A stretch of DNA of 64,000 nucleotides from Leishmania mexicana MHOM/GT/2001/U1103 (taxonomy: Eukaryota > Euglenozoa > Kinetoplastea > Trypanosomatida > Trypanosomatidae), in NCBI RefSeq assembly GCF_000234665.1, contig NC_018334.1, positions 744,001-808,000 on the forward strand, given 5' to 3'. The position numbers and the translations under genes were made by a program. Shown here piece by piece: positions 11,204-19,684 of this stretch; the stretch's first letter is position 1; every line of letters begins with the position of its first letter. The notes under the pieces are model-generated. The model did no database searches. It had not been told where the DNA came from and worked only from the letters and a program-made list of their open reading frames with translations.

Positions 11204-12925
11204 GAGATTAGAGGGGGAGGACCAGGGGTCTCGAGCAACCAAGTCCCCCTGACGTCAATGTACGTGCCACGACACAAGGACGGCGGCGCAGTGAGTAATC
11301 ACTCCCGATCCAATGTGTGCGGATGAGTGAGCACCATAAGATGCACAAAAGACAGCAAATAAACAACGATGCAGAGGAGGGAGAGGCGAGGGGTGAGGTG
11401 CAGTGGTGGGCCGCAGAAAGAGGAACGTGGGCCGTGTGACACTCATGCGGGCTGTGAGCGTCCCACCCGAGACACCACGCACACCCTGCGCGCAGGCCGT
11501 GCCTCTCCACGAGGTCACATCAAGCATACCAGAGAAGACCCTCATGGGCTTTTGTGCTGACAAGCCCATTTCTGTCATCATCCACTCGCATCCCCCTAAA
11601 ACACCGCGGACTAGTGGAGCCGGAGCAGTGCGCTCGATGAGTGCGAGGCTTCACCTCTGCTGCATTGTCCCTCCGCTTTTCACCGTCTCCCCCGAAGCTG
11701 TGGACTTCGTAGGGAAAAACAGCAAGACATCAAGAATCTTTGTCGGTGATTTCCCAGCGGAAATCGGCGAACGGAGAGTGGAAGGAGCGCAGTGCCCGAG
11801 GGGAGGGGGGGCACAGGGGGGGGGGCCAGGCGCGTGCACACAGACGCATCCCCCCTTGCCGACCCCCGCGGGAGGTGGAGAGAGAAAACGGTGTTGAGGG
11901 CCTCGCCCGGCCACCCGGGGACAGTGGTGCGACATGCCCGTGAATGCCCAGGGAGCACCCCCTGACGCTTGGTGGGTCTGCGCGCGCAGCGGCAGTCGCA
12001 GGCCTCGCCTCCAACGCACCCCTTCGTGTGCACCACCCCTCCGCCCTGCCCGGTGCGCCAAGTCCCCCAGGGTGTCCCCGGGTGCGCTCGTCGAGGGAGA
12101 CCCCCTCGCCATCGGGTCCGCAGACCGTGCGCGTGTGACCGCCCATCCAGACCCGGGCCCGGCACGCGCACACCGAGCGCGACGCGTGGCATCCGGAGGT
12201 ATGCGGCCAAGCTGCGCCGCGACACCGACCACTCGTCGGGTGTGTACTGCACCATCTGCTCTTGATGGGTGCGAGAGGTGCGGACATTGTCCCCTATATG
12301 TGTGTGTGTGCGAGTGCTCGCGGCCACGGTACTTCGGCGTGTGAGGTGTGGGTGGGGCCCACAGGCGATTAGCCCACGCGGGAAGGCGTGCCTTGCGGCT
12401 GCCAAGGGGGACAGAAGCAGAGAGGGAGGTGAGGGTGAGCACAAGGCGCTACGGATTGCATCGATGAGGCGCTTGAAGGCCGCTGCCGTTCGTTTTGGCT
12501 TCCACGACTTCTCTCGTCGTCACAACGGTTGGGGAGTTCACCGCTGAGGCTAACAAAGGAAAAAGACGGAGAAGCTATTTGGGCTCACTTGGAAGGCGGT
12601 GTTCGACAGCGCCGACGAGGCAAGGTCACACGATGGTGTGAACCGCTCCAGTGCTTTTCCCCACCATTTTCTCTCGTTCATTTTGAAACAGCACAAACTA
12701 GATTCCCGGTGAAATGCGAAAGAGAAACGAAAAAACTAGCGTGGTACTAACGTCAGATCACAAGCACGTCCACTAAGATGAAAGGAGAAACATTTTCTAG
12801 ACGACGACTGTTGTCTCATGCGTTCATATCCTATGAAACCTAGAAAACAGAAAAAAAACCCTCACAAGACCTGCACCTACCCACCAACTTTTCGACCGCC
12901 GCCACTTCACTGTAAGACGGTGGCT
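11204..12925. other. Intergenic region with GC-rich block
   Basis: About 1.7 kb. The section 11650-12440 is unusually GC-rich and open in several frames at once, a mark of repeat or composition bias rather than coding. It is described separately as a possible degenerate retroposon. The rest is ordinary intergenic sequence. Confidence 0.5.
11650..12440. repeat. Possible SIDER-like degenerate retroposon
   Basis: A block of about 800 bases, very GC-rich with runs of C and G, ending in a short GT run near 12300. It shares a pattern with the other candidate elements here: a GGTGCGCC then a C-rich stretch, CAGGGTG, then another C-rich stretch (here near 12050-12085; compare 16540-16580 and 60025-60060). 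In Leishmania, short degenerate retroposons (SIDERs, about 0.55 kb) sit in 3' UTRs and intergenic DNA and have been linked to mRNA turnover. Family assignment is from memory of their general nature, not from an alignment. Confidence 0.4.
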
Positions 12926-13399
12926 TTAGATATCCTCCTCCGTCATCGTCAGCATCGGCGGGTTGATGTGGAAGTACGGGCGGATGAACTTGCCATCACC
13001 AGCCCACACGTCGTGGCCATGCGACACAGCGTAGTCGCGGGCGTTCTCACGCTTGAAGTGCTCCGGCCAGTCCATCATGTACACGTGGTAGAAGGACGAG
13101 TAGAAGATGGAAATGTAGGTCAGGTACAGGAAGGAAAAAAAGCCAGCCCAGTTGAGCATGGAGCGCAGCTTGGTGAGGCGGTAGGGATCTCGCAGACCGA
13201 GCTGGTACATGGCGCGCCAATACCACTCGAACATCTGCTTGTGGGAGGAGCCCAACATGTGCAGCGGGATTTCGTCCCAGGCAGCCTTGAAGCGGTCGCT
13301 AGAGTGCATGTCACCGCCGAGGAGGGGGCGGCTGGGACGCATCATGAGAGCGCGATGCGAGACCGTGAAGCTCACGGCGGGGACGGTACGGCGCAGCAT
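12926..13399 (-). CDS. Small mitochondrial membrane protein, 157 aa
   Basis: ATG at 13399, TAA at 12926-12928. The N-terminus (MLRRTVPAVSFTVSHRA, then more Arg and no acidic residues for about 29 positions) looks like a mitochondrial presequence. One hydrophobic aromatic-rich segment spans about residues 83-107, followed by a His/Asp/Trp-rich tail. A single-span, roughly 18 kDa protein of this form fits a kinetoplastid-specific subunit of a respiratory complex (cytochrome c oxidase, complex I or ATP synthase), but I cannot say which. A strong pyrimidine tract and AG lie only about 20 nt upstream of the ATG, which supports this start. Its neighbours on the transcript include a twin CX9C protein and two mitoribosomal-type proteins. 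Confidence 0.75.
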   Translation of the reverse strand: MLRRTVPAVSFTVSHRALMMRPSRPLLGGDMHSSDRFKAAWDEIPLHMLGSSHKQMFEWYWRAMYQLGLRDPYRLTKLRSMLNWAGFFSFLYLTYISIFYSSFYHVYMMDWPEHFKRENARDYAVSHGHDVWAGDGKFIRPYFHINPPMLTMTEEDI

Positions 13400-13975
13400 A
13401 GCCTTCGAGTATGAGCTGCTTTTACAAAAAAAAACAGAAGAGAGCTAGGACCTTTTCAGAGGCGAGAAGAGGAGCGCAAGTGCGACTGAGCTCTTGTCAC
13501 GCCAAAGGCGTTGTGGAGAAAGCATGAATGCAGCCGATGGAGAAGAAAAAAGGAGAGGGTAAGCAGAGGATGTACGAGAGGGAGAGAGTTCAGCATCTCG
13601 GAAGCATCTGATCATCACCATTCCCCCTACCACCACCACCACCCGGCTGTTCCTGTCGTACGAAAGGGAATGCTCGGCTTGAGGTGCAGCGTTTTGCTCA
13701 AGCGTGACAAAAGGAGATCCAAGTGCGCAAAAGGCTGCGTAGGTCAACCTTGAGAAGAAGCACGTATTACCATTGCACTTTCAAAACCCAAGCAAGGCAT
13801 GTGACAGACGCCCTCACATGATAGGCACATAACACCCCACACATTACACAGTACCAACCACCTCTGCTCCTCTTCTTCAGGGGAAAAGCAACAACTTTGT
13901 CCTTGAACCATCAGAGAAATGCGCAGCGACAGCGTAGATGGAGCAAGAGAGAACAGAGCCTGCCGCACCACATGA
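13400..13975. other. Intergenic region
   Basis: About 0.6 kb. Contains the predicted splice acceptor next to 13400 and purine-rich stretches on the plus strand at 13500-13600. Nothing else seen. Confidence 0.5.
13419..13444 (-). promoter_or_regulatory. Predicted spliced-leader acceptor
   Basis: On the minus strand a T-rich tract (13444-13424, with nine T in a row) is followed by AG at 13420-13419, only about 19 nt before the ATG at 13399. A second AG follows within a few bases. Predicted from pattern. Confidence 0.5.
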
Positions 13976-14347
13976 TCACCAGAAGCGATACAGCGGCCGT
14001 CTCTTCGTCTCATCGGGTTTCCACTGCTTGTTCTTCACGAGACACCGCATGAGTACCTGACGCTCTGTATTGCAGGTGGCCGTCCGCCCTCCCAGCTTCA
14101 TCTCCGTGGGGCAACTGTAGGAGCACCGCAGCAGCTCTTGGTTGAGTGAAAAGCACGGATGACCTGTATTCATGTTCGCGCTCGCAGGCCGAACCGTCTC
14201 CTGGTCATACTCACGTGTCCCCTGCTCCGACCATCCCGAGAGAATCGCCAGGTTGTGATTCTCATCGTGGGCGTAGATCATGTTGCGTACAATGTGGCCG
14301 CCGCTAACCCGAGACGGGTCCGCTGGCGCCTCGGGGTCAGCACTCAT
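13976..14347 (-). CDS. Twin CX9C (CHCH-type) protein, 123 aa
   Basis: ATG at 14347, TGA at 13976-13978. Cysteines at 65 and 75 are spaced by exactly nine residues (C-FSLNQELLR-C), and cysteines at 92 and 102 likewise (C-NTERQVLMR-C); an extra Cys sits at 79. This twin CX9C helix-hairpin pattern marks proteins imported into the mitochondrial intermembrane space by the Mia40/Erv1 disulphide relay, including respiratory-complex subunits, cytochrome oxidase assembly factors and one mitoribosomal protein (mS37/CHCHD1). There is no cleavable presequence, as usual for the class. The 64-residue N-terminal part is polar and acidic, and the C-terminus is basic. Position between a small mitochondrial membrane protein and a bL36-like protein supports a mitochondrial role; the exact complex is not known. 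Confidence 0.75.
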   Translation of the reverse strand: MSADPEAPADPSRVSGGHIVRNMIYAHDENHNLAILSGWSEQGTREYDQETVRPASANMNTGHPCFSLNQELLRCSYSCPTEMKLGGRTATCNTERQVLMRCLVKNKQWKPDETKRRPLYRFW

Positions 14348-14846
14348 GATTCAGATATTCTCTGTGCGTGAAAGGCGCCCGTTGATACGGGTGTAGTCGC
14401 ACGATGCTTGCAGCCGATTCGCTCACACCTCTAGGGAGAGGCAAGGCTACCTGTCAAGGGCGAGAACGGAGAAGCTATGAAGAGAGAAGAGAAGGAAGGG
14501 AGAGGAGACTGAAAGATGCTGCGAGACGTTGGCGCAACCGAGAGCCGGTACAAAAGCGGCGCCCCCGAAACCAACCAAGCGGCTGACCCGAAGGGTGTGT
14601 GTGTGCGCGCGCACTGAAGCTCGCAGTAGAGAAAGAGTCTGCCTGCCCACAGAGGCACTAAGAGAGAATACGTGCACGACACGCAATAAGCCGATCGAGT
14701 GAAAGTATGCGTAGTACCAAGAAAGCACCGCAAACAACCATGTGAGCGAAGCGCAACCGCGGACACTGCAGGGGACAAATCCGTGCTATTCAAACAACGT
14801 GACACCGGCATGCAAACAAAGACCTGTCCAAACACGATCGCTAGCT
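14348..14846. other. Intergenic region
   Basis: About 0.5 kb, no credible gene; moderately purine-rich on the plus strand around 14460-14520. Confidence 0.5.
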
Positions 14847-15407
14847 TCACGTCGCAAACGGGAAGCGCGTCTCCCAGCGCTGATTGTATATCCCTAACCC
14901 TGTGATGGCTCTCGATATGCCTCGCCGTTCCCGCTCCAAGAGACGAGTCTTGGTTGGCAGGCCCTGTGACCGACGCTCGTTGTTCATCCCCTTGGCGTCC
15001 TCGCGTGCAAGATGCATTCCCGTCCGCGGGTTAATGTTCACGGGCATATACTTGTAATACTGGTACGGTTGTTGCTTTCCCCATGTCCAGGTCGGCTCTA
15101 GCCATATTTCCCGCTGATTGTGCTCCTTGGGATGTGCTGGGCAGCGCACGACGAGCGTGTCCTGAATCCAATGAAACCGGCAGAACTCGCAATGGAGTTT
15201 CAGCTTGTCGCGTGGCACCAGGCCAGGGTGCTTGTCCGTCGATCCCTGCAGTTTCTTCATCTGATGCGTTGTCCGCCCATCCAGGTTGTTCGGAGGGAAG
15301 AACACCTGCTTATTCTTTGGACCACACGTGTACCCAAGCGGGAAAAAGTTGAGCACGAGTGCCGTCGCGCGCAGCGCCTGCCGCGCACATGATGTACACT
15401 GCAGCAT
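14847..15407 (-). CDS. Mitochondrial ribosomal protein, bL36-like
   Basis: The first ATG in frame is at 15407 (the upstream 14 codons open only from GTG); TGA at 14847-14849; 186 aa. Residues 73-99 match the zinc ribbon of bacterial L36: C73-x2-C76-x12-C89, then a His (92 or 96) inside HPKEHNQRE, compared with the C-x2-C-x12-C-x4-H...KQR pattern of bL36. A second CxxC pair sits at residues 4-7. bL36 is only about 38 residues in bacteria, so this protein carries long extensions on both sides, a usual feature of trypanosomatid mitoribosomal proteins. It would sit in the mitochondrial large subunit near the GTPase-associated region. Alternative: another small zinc-ribbon mitochondrial protein. 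Confidence 0.65.
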   Translation of the reverse strand: MLQCTSCARQALRATALVLNFFPLGYTCGPKNKQVFFPPNNLDGRTTHQMKKLQGSTDKHPGLVPRDKLKLHCEFCRFHWIQDTLVVRCPAHPKEHNQREIWLEPTWTWGKQQPYQYYKYMPVNINPRTGMHLAREDAKGMNNERRSQGLPTKTRLLERERRGISRAITGLGIYNQRWETRFPFAT

Positions 15408-16982
15408 TAGCTCGCGATTACTTGGCACGCGCCTTGTGCTCTGAAACACCGCACGCGGTCAGCAGAGCACGAGCTGCTGTCCTGTATGTATGCATGTGTG
15501 GATGTGTGCAAAAGAAGCAATGAAGAGGCGAGAAGCGAGTGATGAGCTGTCAGAGAGAGTTGTTGAGGAAGCTCTTTGCCACCCGCCTTTACTTGGCAAG
15601 GGAACGAAATCAGGCATTCAGTCGAGGTATCGGTGGGTCTCTTGTCAAACCAGACAGGGTGCCAACAAGTTGAGGGGGGGCTTGAGCATGAACAAAGAAA
15701 CGCACAAAACCAGAGGAGCCAACCCTGTGTGTCATCGCTCATGATTCCTCGGGTCGCTACTGCAGGAGCTGGGATGGACCCTGACGTTTGATCAGCTGAT
15801 CTGTTTGCTGTTTCGGTCGATACATACACACAAGAAAGGCTCAAAGAGGTTTACCGTGACCATCGCCTTTCCCATGAGGATATTTTAAAGCAAAACAACA
15901 ACAAGAAAAAAGAGGAAAGAGCAGCAAAACAAGAAGAGAAATGAGTGCCTTTCCGACACAAAGAGTCCAAGGCACCGAGAAAGAAAAGAGACAAAAAAGA
16001 GAGGGAAAACGGAGAGGAGGAGGGACGGCAGTCATGGACATATGCGCTCCACCCAAACTCCTCAAATAATCCTGTACGGGACTGCATCCCTTGTTCTGGC
16101 AACGATCCCCGTGATCCGGTAGGCCTCTATCAACTGGCGTCTTCCCCACACTTCCTTGCTAGTGACGAGAAAACAAAAATACAAGAAAAAAAAGAAAAAC
16201 TCATCCTCACAGAGGAATACAAATGAAAAAAAGGATCGAAAAGAGCTATCCTCGTATGCCCTTTCTTCTCCGCTCTTTAGGTCGGACGCGTTCGATGTGT
16301 GCTCCATGTGCTTCACTTACTCCCTAGTCTACAATAAAAAGCAGCCAAGAAAGACACAGCAATAATAGGAAAATGTTTTTTTTTCAACACGTCCACTTTT
16401 CCATAGTAGGTAGGCCTGCATCCACTCCGCAAGGACTGCCACAGCCCGATCGCGCGGCACAAAGCAGCGCCAGGGACGCGCGGAAGAAGTCCTGGCCCGG
16501 CCACCCTCCTCGCAGCCGCTCGCGCGACGCTGGTTGCCACCTGGTGCGCCCCCCCAGGGTGGCTCAGGTCCCCCCCCCCGCCAGGAGGCGCCGGGGCCCG
16601 GCTGCGATGCGTTCGGGTCGCGCCGACGCCTTGCCCATCACATGGATAGCGCAAACTTGTCCGCTGTCAAACATCTCCCCAACGCAACCCCATCCGCGGC
16701 CTGACCGCCGGCATCGGTAGGGATCCATTGCTCTGACCTCCCTGCGTGGGTAAGTGCCTGGCCTTCTCATCACCAGAAGTGGCGCAGCGTTGGCAGGGGA
16801 TAGAGGGCGGCCCAGCTTCCCCCCACACACGCACAGAGCGGAGGTGCGCTGGGTCCTGGGATGCCATGCGCTGAAGTGTTCCCTTGCCGTCAGGGTAATA
16901 GAACGGAAGTCAAAAAAAAATTAAGCACAGGTGGTCGATGTGATGCGTGCACGGCGGCTACGCGTCAGACTCTCTCACGTCA
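15408..16982. other. Intergenic region with repeat
   Basis: About 1.6 kb between the LRR gene and the bL36-like gene. It includes A-rich plus-strand stretches at 15880-16020 and 16170-16370, and the 431-base duplicated element at 16437-16867. No gene supported. Confidence 0.5.
16437..16867. repeat. Duplicated 431-base element, copy 1 (possible SIDER)
   Basis: GC-rich block with a ten-C run near 16570-16579. The same sequence recurs at 27611-28042 with, by my reading, one substitution (16446/27620) and one extra C in the run. It lies in the 3' region of the LRR gene, the usual place for Leishmania SIDER retroposons, and shares the CCACCTGGTGCG...C-run...GGTGGC pattern with a fragment near 60020. 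Its extreme similarity to copy 2 argues that one of the two copies may be an assembly artefact. Confidence 0.65.
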
Positions 16983-19418
16983 CTACGTCAGCAAGGTCAC
17001 GTCCTTCGCCATGCGCTGCACCGCATCATTCATCACGCGACAACTGGGAAGGTGGCGCTTGACGTAGGCAACCTCATCATACGGCACCTCGGTGAACTTG
17101 ACGTTGAGCTTCAGCAATTTGCGGCAGTTGGTTAAACGCTGAATGCCGCCTTGTATCTTTGTGTACGAGAGATTCAGCTTGGCGAGGCAGCAGGCCTTCT
17201 CGAGACCGACGAGGCCCTCCGAGGTCACTGGGCACGATTGGGCATACAGCTCCTCAAGATGGGAACACTGTCCAAGTTGTCCAAGCTGAGTTATGGCAGT
17301 GAACGACATCGACACCACTTTGAGGGACTGCGCTTGCCCAATACCTTGAAACCCATCATCGTCGACGGCAGTGTTGGAAAGGTTCAAGATTTCCAAGCTC
17401 TGGCAAGCCGACAGGCTCCGTATCGACGACACAGGCGTCTCGGCGATGTCGAGGCGGCGAAGCCGCTGAAGTGCCCCTATCCCATCGAGGGATCTCACTG
17501 AAGACTTGTACAAGATTAGAGCCTGTATTTTTGTGCAACTCAGGAGAGGGCCGATGTCTGTCACCGCGGTCTCGGCAAGATCAACCTCTTGCAGCGACTT
17601 GGCGTCGCACAGCCCAGCAATGCCCTCCGAAGTTACCTTGGACGACCACACGTTAAGCAGCCGCAGCTCCTTGCACATACCCAGATTGTTGATATCGGAG
17701 ACGTCGCAGTGCGTCAACGTCACATATGTCAGCGCCGACGCCTTTGTCACACCGAAGAAGGCGCTCTTTTCATTCACGCGACTGAACTTGACCTCGAGCT
17801 GCTCAAGGGACGCGCTTTGCAAAATCAGCTCCAGCGAGGCCACGTCAGTCTTCGACAGCAGAAGAACGCGCAGCTTCGGAAGTCGCTCGAGACCGGCGAT
17901 CCCGGCCTGATCGACAAACGACCCTTGTAGGTCAAGCCTCCACAGATTGTGGCAGTGCTGTAGCTCCGTGACGTTGGTGACACGGGTGTGTGCCAACGAC
18001 AAATCCTGCAACGTTTGAAGTCGCCCAAACCCCTCCAGAGCGGCAGAGTCCACCAAGGTGCTCTGCAGCGAGAGCGTCTTTAGGGAGTGGGATTCTGCCA
18101 GAAAGGAGACGTCACGAATGTTGTTGTTGTTCAGCATCAAGTGCTCGAGCGTCAGCAGACGTGACAGGTCAGCGATGCCCTCGCTCGTCACATGGGTCTT
18201 GGCGAGATTTAAGTAGATGAGGCTCTGGCTCTGCCCCAAGCAGTTGACGTCGCTCACGAGCGTGGAGGACAAATCAAGTCGGGTCAGGTAGGGCAGCGTT
18301 TGCAGCCCGTCTATCCCATCTGAGTCGACCTGTGCATTTGAGAGCTGAATGATCCGTAGCCCTTTGCCAGTCGCGAGGGCCTGGACGTTGGTGATGCGCG
18401 TCCTCGAAAGGAGCAGCTCCTCCACACATGGCAGCTGAGCGAGGTGTGGTACATCCGCGTCCTTGACGTTGCAGCCGCTCAAATGCACAGAGCGTAAGAA
18501 ACAGCATCGAGCGACCCCTGCCCAGTCAAAGTCACCCTTGCAGTTCGTCATGTCCAGCCTGCGCAGTTTCTGCAGGAAGACTAGGTCGGAAAGTGGGACC
18601 CGATTCGATGGCGGTGGTGCCTGCCCGTTCCCCTGTCCCTCTGCATTGCCGATCGCCAGAACAGAGTGGGGGTGCACTGTCACATTGTCCAGAACCAGTT
18701 CCTCGATTCTAGAAGCGAGAGCGAACATCTGAAGCCGCGGCAAGGCTATCCCGGCAATCTCCACCACCCGCAGGGTAGCAGTACTGCTGTACAGAAACGA
18801 CAGAAGCTCGTTCAAGGGCAGCGTGGCTGCCTTGATACTGACTTTCTCGACCCCACGCGAGACGGCCAGGCACGACAACCACTCCGGCGGTGTAGGGGAG
18901 AGAGCTGAGCCGTTGATTTCCAGACACTCGATGCGGCCCAAGGAAAGCAACTCCCCTAGAGAGCAGTTCAGGCGTGGTATATCGATGGTGCTGATGGTTA
19001 CGTTCTTCGACGCCGCAGATGCGTGACGGTTTCCCCAGCAGCACACGCACAAAGGGCACTCCATGTACTGGGAAAGCTTCGGTGGCGGATGCAGCCGAAC
19101 CGTTCCTGAGGGAGGGATGACTTCAGCTACACAGGCGGTGCTCGGTGCGGGTCGAGAAGCCCCGGAGCACCTCAGCAGCCACCAGCGGCACAGTCGCATA
19201 CCTTGGGCGTCGTTGATGTCGCATCGTAGTTGTGGTCGCCTGCCTCGCTGCGAGGAGGAAGGAGCTGCATCCTTGAACCAATTGAACGAAAGATGTAGCC
19301 CTTGTGACGACCTCTCCCTTGACCTACGTGCTTGAGGCGAAGAGCTGACCCAGGCTCCGGTTTGCGTGGGAAGGTACTCAGAAATGAGTATCAGTGCGTC
19401 CACAGATACCCAACTCAT
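16983..19418 (-). CDS. Leucine-rich-repeat protein, 811 aa
   Basis: ATG at 19418 and TAG at 16983-16985. The frame stays open upstream to 19559, but a pyrimidine tract and AG at 19450-19449 place the likely mRNA start just 30 nt before 19418, so that ATG is chosen. The first 200-odd residues carry a Cys-rich segment without clear repeats. From about residue 225 to the end the protein is built of leucine-rich repeats of about 23 residues (pattern LxxLxLxxTxVxDxxxLxxxxx), roughly two dozen in tandem, such as LTRLDLSSTLVSDVNCLGQ and LEHLMLNNNNIRDVSFLAE. Such arrays form curved protein-binding solenoids. Trypanosomatids have many LRR proteins, including ESAG8-like ones; the partner here is unknown. 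No signal peptide or transmembrane helix is clear with the chosen start, which suggests an intracellular protein. Confidence 0.85.
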   Translation of the reverse strand: MSWVSVDALILISEYLPTQTGAWVSSSPQARRSRERSSQGLHLSFNWFKDAAPSSSQRGRRPQLRCDINDAQGMRLCRWWLLRCSGASRPAPSTACVAEVIPPSGTVRLHPPPKLSQYMECPLCVCCWGNRHASAASKNVTISTIDIPRLNCSLGELLSLGRIECLEINGSALSPTPPEWLSCLAVSRGVEKVSIKAATLPLNELLSFLYSSTATLRVVEIAGIALPRLQMFALASRIEELVLDNVTVHPHSVLAIGNAEGQGNGQAPPPSNRVPLSDLVFLQKLRRLDMTNCKGDFDWAGVARCCFLRSVHLSGCNVKDADVPHLAQLPCVEELLLSRTRITNVQALATGKGLRIIQLSNAQVDSDGIDGLQTLPYLTRLDLSSTLVSDVNCLGQSQSLIYLNLAKTHVTSEGIADLSRLLTLEHLMLNNNNIRDVSFLAESHSLKTLSLQSTLVDSAALEGFGRLQTLQDLSLAHTRVTNVTELQHCHNLWRLDLQGSFVDQAGIAGLERLPKLRVLLLSKTDVASLELILQSASLEQLEVKFSRVNEKSAFFGVTKASALTYVTLTHCDVSDINNLGMCKELRLLNVWSSKVTSEGIAGLCDAKSLQEVDLAETAVTDIGPLLSCTKIQALILYKSSVRSLDGIGALQRLRRLDIAETPVSSIRSLSACQSLEILNLSNTAVDDDGFQGIGQAQSLKVVSMSFTAITQLGQLGQCSHLEELYAQSCPVTSEGLVGLEKACCLAKLNLSYTKIQGGIQRLTNCRKLLKLNVKFTEVPYDEVAYVKRHLPSCRVMNDAVQRMAKDVTLLT

Positions 19419-19448
19419 GGACAAAGCTCCAGCCTTCGATACCAAAAG

Positions 19449-19500
19449 CTGAAGTTTGTGGCGAAGGCAAGAAAGGGAGAGCAAAGAACAGCGAGAGAAG
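19449..19500 (-). promoter_or_regulatory. Predicted spliced-leader acceptor for LRR gene
   Basis: On the minus strand a C/T-rich tract (about 19500-19465) leads to the first downstream CAG, with AG at 19450-19449. It lies inside the upstream open extension of the LRR frame and so decides the start at 19418. Confidence 0.55.
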
Positions 19501-19684
19501 TTGGGGTGGGGAGGGCAAATGTGGTGCGTGTCGTCAATGCAGGGACGAAAAAAGGGCATGAGACACAGTGCGAGACAAAAAAAAGCGCCTTTTCGCTACC
19601 GAGTACACGGCCTCAAGGCGGAAGCTGCTTTTCGGTGTTAACTTTCTTTAATCCCGTTAGGGAGGCTTACACGTTCACTCAACT

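Noticed and set aside
11651..12444. Overlapping 254-263-codon minus-strand frames
   Set aside because: Several frames are open at once in very GC-rich sequence, which indicates composition bias rather than coding.
19419..19559. N-terminal extension of the LRR protein
   Set aside because: A predicted splice acceptor at 19450-19449 lies inside it, so the mRNA probably does not include it.
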